10,180 nucleotides of DNA from DASUFH01 sp036274645. GTDB lineage: Bacteria > Acidobacteriota > Terriglobia > 20CM-2-55-15. This document shows, piece after piece, positions 6,121 to 10,180 of the stretch. The stretch is from the NCBI GenBank assembly GCA_036274645.1, contig DASUFH010000100.1, positions 1-10,180 on the forward strand, read 5' to 3'. Below the pieces are notes generated by a model that saw only the letters and a list, made by a program, of their open reading frames with translations, made no database searches and was not told the origin of the DNA. Position numbers and translations under genes: made by a program. The stretch's first letter is position 1. Each line of letters begins with the position of its first letter.

Positions 6121-8784
6121 TCAGCCGGTGTTGCGCAAGCCCGCGGAAATACCGTTGATCGTGGCGACCAGCGCATCGTTCACTTCGGGCGTGTTCTCTC
6201 CGGACCGCTTGCGCTTCAGCAGTTCCACCTGAATCAGGCTCATCGGGTCCACATACGGATTGCGCAGCCGGATCGACCGGGCAAGAACCGGGTTGGTCTG
6301 CAGCAACTCCTGCTGGCCTACAACCCTCAGGATCGCATCGCGTGTCCGCGCGAACTCTCCGGCAATCAGGTCAAACATCCGGCCGGCCAGAGCCTGGTCT
6401 TCAACGAGGTCCGCGTACAGGCGCGCGATTCCCAGGTCGGATTTGGCGAGCGCCATTTCGACGTTCCGCACAAGATCCATGAAAAGCGGAAACCGTTCGA
6501 ACATCCGGCGCAGCAGCTGCTGATCCGGAAACGCCGCCAGCGCGTGGCCCACGCCGAACCAGCCCGGCAGGCCATGACGGCTTTGCATCCATCCGAACAC
6601 CCAGGGAATGGCGCGCAGGTCGGAAAGGCCTTTAGCCGCGCTGCGTCGGGCGGGACGGGATCCGATCCGGGCGAGATCGAATTCGGGCGCGGGTGTCGCC
6701 TGCTCGAAGTACGGAATCACGTCGGCATTGTCGCGGATGTTGCGCGTGTAGTATTCCAGCGCGTCCGCTGAAAGCGTCTCCATTGCGGAGGCCCACGCCG
6801 GTTCGAAGGCGGGCGCGCCGGGCCGCAGCAGCGCCTCGAGCGACGCGGCAATCATGAGTTCCAGATTACGCTCGGCAAGAACCTGGTCGGAGTATTTCCA
6901 CTCGAGAACTTCTCCCTGCTCGGTGATGCGGATCTCACCGGAGAAGGCCCCGGGCGGCTGCGACACAATGGAACGATGGGTTGGGCCCCCGCCGCGACCG
7001 ACCGTGCCCCCTCGACCGTGGAAGAGACGCAGCCGGACATCGCACTCCTTGGCCACGGCGTGCAATGCGGCATGGGCTTTGTACAGTTCCCACGCGCTCG
7101 TGAGCATTCCTCCATCCTTGTTGGAGTCGGAATATCCGAGCATCACTTCCTGGCGGCGCCGCCGGGCGTCCAGGATCCGGGAGTATTTGTCGTCCGTCCA
7201 GATGGCGCGGCAGATCGCGGCGCTCTGCTGCAGATCGTCGATGAATTCGAACAGCGGCACCGGCATCATGTGGACCGGATCCAGACCGACGAGTTCCATC
7301 ATCCAGACAAGCGAAAAGATGTCGTCCGGCGCCCCCGTTCCGCTCACGATGTAGCGCGGCAGCGATTCGACGCCGAACCGGCGCTGCAACAGCGCGAAAT
7401 CGCGCAACCGCGCCAGCAGCGCTTGCGCATGGCTGGTATCGCCGGCGCCGCCCGCGCGCAGCTCGGCGGCGGCTTCGGCGTGGACGCGCGCGTGCTGGCG
7501 CAGGTCGAGCGCGTGAAATTGAAAGCCAAAGGTCTCCACGTTCAGGATCAGCGGTTCGACCAGCAGGCTGGCGATGCGTTCTCCCTTGTTCGCTTTGAGA
7601 CTGTCCCGAATCGTCGCGAGATCCGCCAGAAACTCATCGGCCGAAGCGTACGCCTGGGGACTACCGGGCCTGGCCGACACCAGGTTCAACCGGAACATCA
7701 TGCAGGTCAGGAAACGCCGGTACGGCTCTTCTGACCGGTCCTCGATGCGCGTATCGAGACGCTGCGCATAGTTTTCCAGGCGCGCCTGCAGTTCCGGCGA
7801 TACGCCGACGCGCCGCTCCGACGGGCTGATGCGGCGGCGCAGGTCCCGCAGGCTGACGCTGTAATGACTGAGCGCCGTTTCGCGCGACGCAGCCAGAGCG
7901 CGTTCGGTGGTCTCCGGCGTGACGTTGGGGTTGCCGTCATGATCGCCGCCGATCCAGGAGCCGAATGAGACCAGACGCGGCGTCGCGTCGAGGGCCAGAG
8001 ACAGTCCATAGACTTCCTGAATTCCCTCGACGATCACGTCATAGACCTCGGGAATCGTCTCAAAGAGGATCGGACTGTAGTCGAGCCCCATCTTGATCTC
8101 GTCCGACACTGTCGGCGCGGCGCGGCGGATATCGTCGGTCTGCCACAACCCCGTCACCTCCGCGGCGAGGCGCCGCTGCGTGTCGCGGGCCCGCGCGGGC
8201 GTCAGTGGGACACGATCGAGGTCTTCCAGAAGCCGCAGGATCCGCTGCCGCTTCCAGATGACGGTCCGCCGCGCAACCTGCGTGGGATGGGCCGTGAAAA
8301 CGGGAATGATGTGAATCCGGCGCAACGCCTTGACCATTTCGTCCACGCCAATGCCGGCGTTACGCGCGCGTGTGAGCGTCCCGACAAACGTTCCGGGCTG
8401 CGGCGGACGGCTCGACGGGAACTGCGACGCTTCGCGCCGCCGTTTCCGGTGATTGGTCTCGGCGAGGTTGGTCAGTTCGAAGTAGATCGCGAACGCCTTG
8501 GCCAGGTCCGCCGCGTTGGACGAGGGCAGGTCCTGAACAATGCGGCGCGCCGGCTCGAATGACGACGTCTGCGACCGGCCGGCGATGGAGAGTTGACGCA
8601 GCGACTCGACGGTGGCGAAAAAGGGCTCACCCTGCTGTTCGCGAATGACATTGCCGAGGATCCGGCCAAGCGATCGGACGTCCCGGTGCAGCGGCCGTTC
8701 TTTAAGCTCGGGCGGCGCGCCGAGAAGTTCGTCCAGACGCTCGTGCTGATTGTCCGCTTTCCAGAGGACATCCTCGTCAGCCAT
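6121..8784 (-). CDS. ppc: Phosphoenolpyruvate carboxylase
   Basis: This cytosolic enzyme adds bicarbonate to phosphoenolpyruvate to make oxaloacetate, refilling the TCA cycle. It is 887 aa, close to E. coli Ppc (883). Conserved sites occur in order: RDVRSLGRILGNVIREQ near the N-terminus (34-50), FTAHPTQ with the catalytic histidine H166 (163-169), SWIGGDHDGNP (276-286), LGYSDSNKDGG with the active-site lysine K556 (549-559), and the glycine loop FHGRGGTVGRGGGP (588-601) followed by QPPGAFSGEIRITEQGEV. The C-terminus reads RNPYVDP...ELLKRKR and ends in RNTG, the usual family ending. Lys and Arg/Asn positions that form the allosteric aspartate site in E. coli Ppc appear conserved (AKSDL, LRNPY, final RNTG), so aspartate inhibition is likely. 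The ATG at 8784 has no Shine-Dalgarno; TACAAT 5 nt upstream could instead give a leaderless message. It follows the DUF3175 gene in the same direction but with a repeat-filled 207-nt gap. Confidence 0.97.
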   Translation of the reverse strand: MADEDVLWKADNQHERLDELLGAPPELKERPLHRDVRSLGRILGNVIREQQGEPFFATVESLRQLSIAGRSQTSSFEPARRIVQDLPSSNAADLAKAFAIYFELTNLAETNHRKRRREASQFPSSRPPQPGTFVGTLTRARNAGIGVDEMVKALRRIHIIPVFTAHPTQVARRTVIWKRQRILRLLEDLDRVPLTPARARDTQRRLAAEVTGLWQTDDIRRAAPTVSDEIKMGLDYSPILFETIPEVYDVIVEGIQEVYGLSLALDATPRLVSFGSWIGGDHDGNPNVTPETTERALAASRETALSHYSVSLRDLRRRISPSERRVGVSPELQARLENYAQRLDTRIEDRSEEPYRRFLTCMMFRLNLVSARPGSPQAYASADEFLADLATIRDSLKANKGERIASLLVEPLILNVETFGFQFHALDLRQHARVHAEAAAELRAGGAGDTSHAQALLARLRDFALLQRRFGVESLPRYIVSGTGAPDDIFSLVWMMELVGLDPVHMMPVPLFEFIDDLQQSAAICRAIWTDDKYSRILDARRRRQEVMLGYSDSNKDGGMLTSAWELYKAHAALHAVAKECDVRLRLFHGRGGTVGRGGGPTHRSIVSQPPGAFSGEIRITEQGEVLEWKYSDQVLAERNLELMIAASLEALLRPGAPAFEPAWASAMETLSADALEYYTRNIRDNADVIPYFEQATPAPEFDLARIGSRPARRSAAKGLSDLRAIPWVFGWMQSRHGLPGWFGVGHALAAFPDQQLLRRMFERFPLFMDLVRNVEMALAKSDLGIARLYADLVEDQALAGRMFDLIAGEFARTRDAILRVVGQQELLQTNPVLARSIRLRNPYVDPMSLIQVELLKRKRSGENTPEVNDALVATINGISAGLRNTG

Positions 8785-8789
8785 GGGCC

Positions 8790-8795
8790 ATTGTA
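8790..8795 (-). promoter_or_regulatory. Possible -10 box for a leaderless ppc transcript
   Basis: On the minus strand TACAAT (8795-8790) matches 5 of 6 bases of the -10 consensus and ends 5 nt before the ppc ATG at 8784, which would place the transcription start at or next to the start codon. No good -35 box is present at 16-18 nt and no Shine-Dalgarno precedes the ATG. Confidence 0.3.
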
Positions 8796-8860
8796 GCGCG
8801 CGTTAATCCACTCGCCAGAAATGCCACGAAAATGTGGGTATAGGAGATCGTTCTGGGTCC

Positions 8861-8979
8861 CCGTCTCTTTGTAGGGGCGGTCTATGACCGCCCAGCGTTT
8901 CAGGGTGAATTTCTGTGAAATCAAAAAGATTCCACCCCGGAACGCCGGGCGGTCATAGACCGCCCCTAAATGCAGACGG
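8861..8979. mobile_element. MITE-like long inverted repeat, about 119 bp
   Basis: The 28-nt arm 8872-8899 is complementary to 8941-8968 at 27 of 28 positions, around a 41-nt centre. The pairing can be traced outwards more weakly, since CCGTCT at 8861-8866 pairs with AGACGG at 8974-8979. The centre continues weakly (GGGTGAAT against ATTCCACCC). Each arm is itself a hairpin with the unit GGGCGGTC-NNN-GACCGCCC (8875-8893 and 8947-8965). No transposase is present in the window, so if this moves it would do so non-autonomously. It separates ppc from the DUF3175 gene and would hinder co-transcription. I see no clear target-site duplication, so the mobile label is tentative. Confidence 0.55.
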
Positions 8980-8991
8980 AGAGGGCAACAA

Positions 8992-9282
8992 TCACGCCGC
9001 CTTCTTCCCATACAGCGCGCGCAACTCTTCCTTCGCCGCCTCCAGCAACCGCCGCCGGTCGTCCGGCAGATTCCTGCCCGCGCGGTTGATGTAAAAGTTC
9101 AGCATCGACATTGCGGACTGAAACGGTCCGGCCTTACGCCGCGCGCTTTTTTCCGCCGAACGCCGCAGCGAGCGCGCAATTTCCCGTGGATCGTCCAGCG
9201 TAAAGACGCCTTCCTCAAGATCCAGCGCGTTGCTCGTCTCCGTCACACGGCCAGACCAACGCTTCACCTTGCGCTCAGCCAT
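8992..9282 (-). CDS. DUF3175 domain-containing protein
   Basis: The protein is 96 aa, basic, and consists almost wholly of one domain. The pattern RKVKRWSGRVTETSNALDLE, then GVFTLDDPREIARSLRRSAEKS, then RRKAGPFQSAMSMLNFYINRAGRNLP, ending in a helix with LLEAAKEELRALYGK, matches what I recall of DUF3175. The family is usually a small stand-alone soluble protein; no function has been assigned and I see no catalytic motif, signal peptide or membrane segment. The many Arg and Lys residues would allow nucleic-acid binding, but that is only a guess. The start at 9282 is well supported by GGAGG (9293-9289 on the minus strand) 6 nt upstream. It points the same way as ppc but is separated by the inverted-repeat element at 8861-8979, so a shared operon is unlikely. 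Confidence 0.88.
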   Translation of the reverse strand: MAERKVKRWSGRVTETSNALDLEEGVFTLDDPREIARSLRRSAEKSARRKAGPFQSAMSMLNFYINRAGRNLPDDRRRLLEAAKEELRALYGKKAA

Positions 9283-9513
9283 GGCTCTCCTCCCTCACAC
9301 CTGCTGCCTCAGATCAAAGCCGTTGAATGAAGATATGAAAAGGAATGCTCAAGGAATACCTCGAGTTGCACGTTACCGGCGGCGCCGGAAGTCTCCCATA
9401 AGTAGGCCAGGCGAAAACACGGACCCGATCCGGTCTTCGTGACTTCCCTCACTCCTACCGGAACGACAGAAGCATATTGCGCTTAAGATGATTCCGGAAG
9501 AGGATCGTTGTTG

Positions 9514-9518
9514 AGGGA
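9514..9518 (+). promoter_or_regulatory. Ribosome binding site supporting a TTG start for the MFS gene
   Basis: AGGGA at 9514-9518 lies 9 nt before TTG at 9528. The reading frame has no ATG between its upstream stop (TGA at 9489-9491) and the first conserved MFS residues, so a TTG start is required; the next TTG (9534) is spaced less well. Confidence 0.6.
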
Positions 9519-9527
9519 AATGTTCCG

Positions 9528-10180
9528 TTGAGCTTGTCCTCCGGTTTTCTCAATCTCCTGGGCTCCAATCGCAACTACCGATTCACATGGACCGGCCAGG
9601 TGGTCAGCGAAGTCGGCGACCATTTCAACACTATTGCCGTTTTCAGCCTGGCGCTGGCGAACACGGGATCCGGCATGGCTGTGGCGGGCATTCTGCTGGC
9701 GCGCGGCGCGGCGATGATGCTGGCCGGCCCGGTGGCGGGCGTTCTGCTCGACCGCATGGACCGGAGACGGATCATGATCCTGAGCGACGTGATCCGGGCC
9801 GTCCTGGCGGTCGGGTTTATCTTCGCCGTTCCGGCGGGGCGCACGTGGCTGCTCTTCGTGCTGAGCGGCGCCCTGATGTTCGCGTCTCCGTTCTTCACGA
9901 GTGGAAGGGCGGCGATCCTCCCGGCCATCGCAAACGCCGGAGAGCTGCACACTGCGAATTCCCTGACGCAGATGACCCAGTGGACGGCCATCAGCGTGGG
10001 CGCGTTTCTGGGCGGCGGCATGGTGGCGTCGTTCGGCTACACGTGCGCGTTCATCTTCAATGCCCTGTCATTCGTCTTCTCGGCCATCTGCATCTCGCGA
10101 CTGCGCGTCGCGGACGGATTTCGTCCCCGCCCGCGCCGGACCGATCTCTCGGAAGACAGCGTGCTACGCCCCTGGCGGGA
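9528..10180 (+). CDS. MFS transporter of the EntS / MFS_3 type, 5' part (runs off window)
   Basis: 217 residues are visible from the TTG at 9528; full-length family members are about 400-430 aa, so roughly half is present. The order is typical: a short amphipathic start (LLGSNRNYRFTWTGQVVSEVGDHFNTIAVFSLAL, helix 1), helix 2 (MAVAGILLARGAAMMLAGPVAG), the MFS motif A loop GVLLDRMDRRRIMI (71-84), helices 3-4, then ASPFFTSGRAAILPAIANAGELHTANSLTQMTQW (119-152) and two more helices ending near residue 190, giving the first six membrane segments. The cytoplasmic linker begins at RVADGFRPRPRR. EntS-like members export siderophores, macrolides or other small molecules by proton antiport; the substrate here cannot be read from sequence. 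No siderophore or antibiotic genes are in the window. It diverges from the DUF3175 gene across 245 nt. Confidence 0.85.
   Translation, partial: MSLSSGFLNLLGSNRNYRFTWTGQVVSEVGDHFNTIAVFSLALANTGSGMAVAGILLARGAAMMLAGPVAGVLLDRMDRRRIMILSDVIRAVLAVGFIFAVPAGRTWLLFVLSGALMFASPFFTSGRAAILPAIANAGELHTANSLTQMTQWTAISVGAFLGGGMVASFGYTCAFIFNALSFVFSAICISRLRVADGFRPRPRRTDLSEDSVLRPWR

Noticed and set aside
5989..7734. Plus-strand open frames of 260 and 252 codons opposite ppc
   Set aside because: They lie inside ppc, show no family pattern, and the first starts within the palindromic repeats.
8872..8968. A two-repeat CRISPR array
   Set aside because: The repeats are inverted rather than direct, there are only two, and no cas genes are present.
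9283..9527. Divergent promoters between the DUF3175 and MFS genes
   Set aside because: Only weak partial matches (TTGAGC, CATATT) were seen without a properly spaced partner box, so no promoter is called here.
9483..10021. Minus-strand open frames opposite the MFS gene
   Set aside because: They are low-complexity shadow translations; the plus strand shows a clear MFS N-terminal half.

Overview
The window is GC-rich, densely coded bacterial chromosome with ordinary housekeeping genes and several structured intergenic regions. The gene mix suggests a free-living Gram-negative bacterium, tentatively an Acidobacteriota-like lineage: a secreted glycine-rich protein with a GFKNQGQF..HVS..L.IPF..LKAKMTG core, an Amt transporter with a cleavable signal peptide, a DUF3175 protein, and GC-rich palindromic repeats between genes. 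The taxonomic guess is inference from recalled protein families and was not tested.

Layout, left to right: (1) 1-306 (+), the 3' end of a Coa1/Tim21-like gene, cut by the window edge. (2) 319-3201 (-), a complete RapA/HepA-type Swi2/Snf2 ATPase that recycles RNA polymerase; it converges on gene 1 with a 12-nt gap. (3) 3441-4028 (+), a small secreted Gly-rich protein of unknown function. (4) 4029-4514, a 486-nt intergenic region holding a long imperfect hairpin with two competing 3' arms, a good sigma70-type promoter, an intrinsic terminator about 40 nt past the -10 box, and then a possible three-way-junction fold before the next gene. (5) 4515-5918 (+), an Amt-family ammonium transporter. (6) 5919-6120, palindromic repeats between convergent genes. 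(7) 6121-8784 (-), phosphoenolpyruvate carboxylase (ppc). (8) 8785-8991, a MITE-like long inverted repeat that shares its 19-nt hairpin unit with region 6. (9) 8992-9282 (-), a DUF3175 protein. (10) 9528-10180 (+), the 5' part of an MFS exporter of the EntS/MFS_3 type that runs off the window.

The genes do not form one pathway. Ammonium uptake (Amt) and anaplerotic carbon fixation (Ppc, supplying oxaloacetate for amino-acid synthesis) are metabolically adjacent but convergently transcribed. No defence island, phage, plasmid, tRNA, rRNA or CRISPR was seen. The most unusual material is in the gaps: the structured leader ahead of amt (candidate attenuator, small RNA or cis-regulatory RNA) and the repeat family with the unit GGGCGGTC-NNN-GACCGCCC, found on both sides of ppc.
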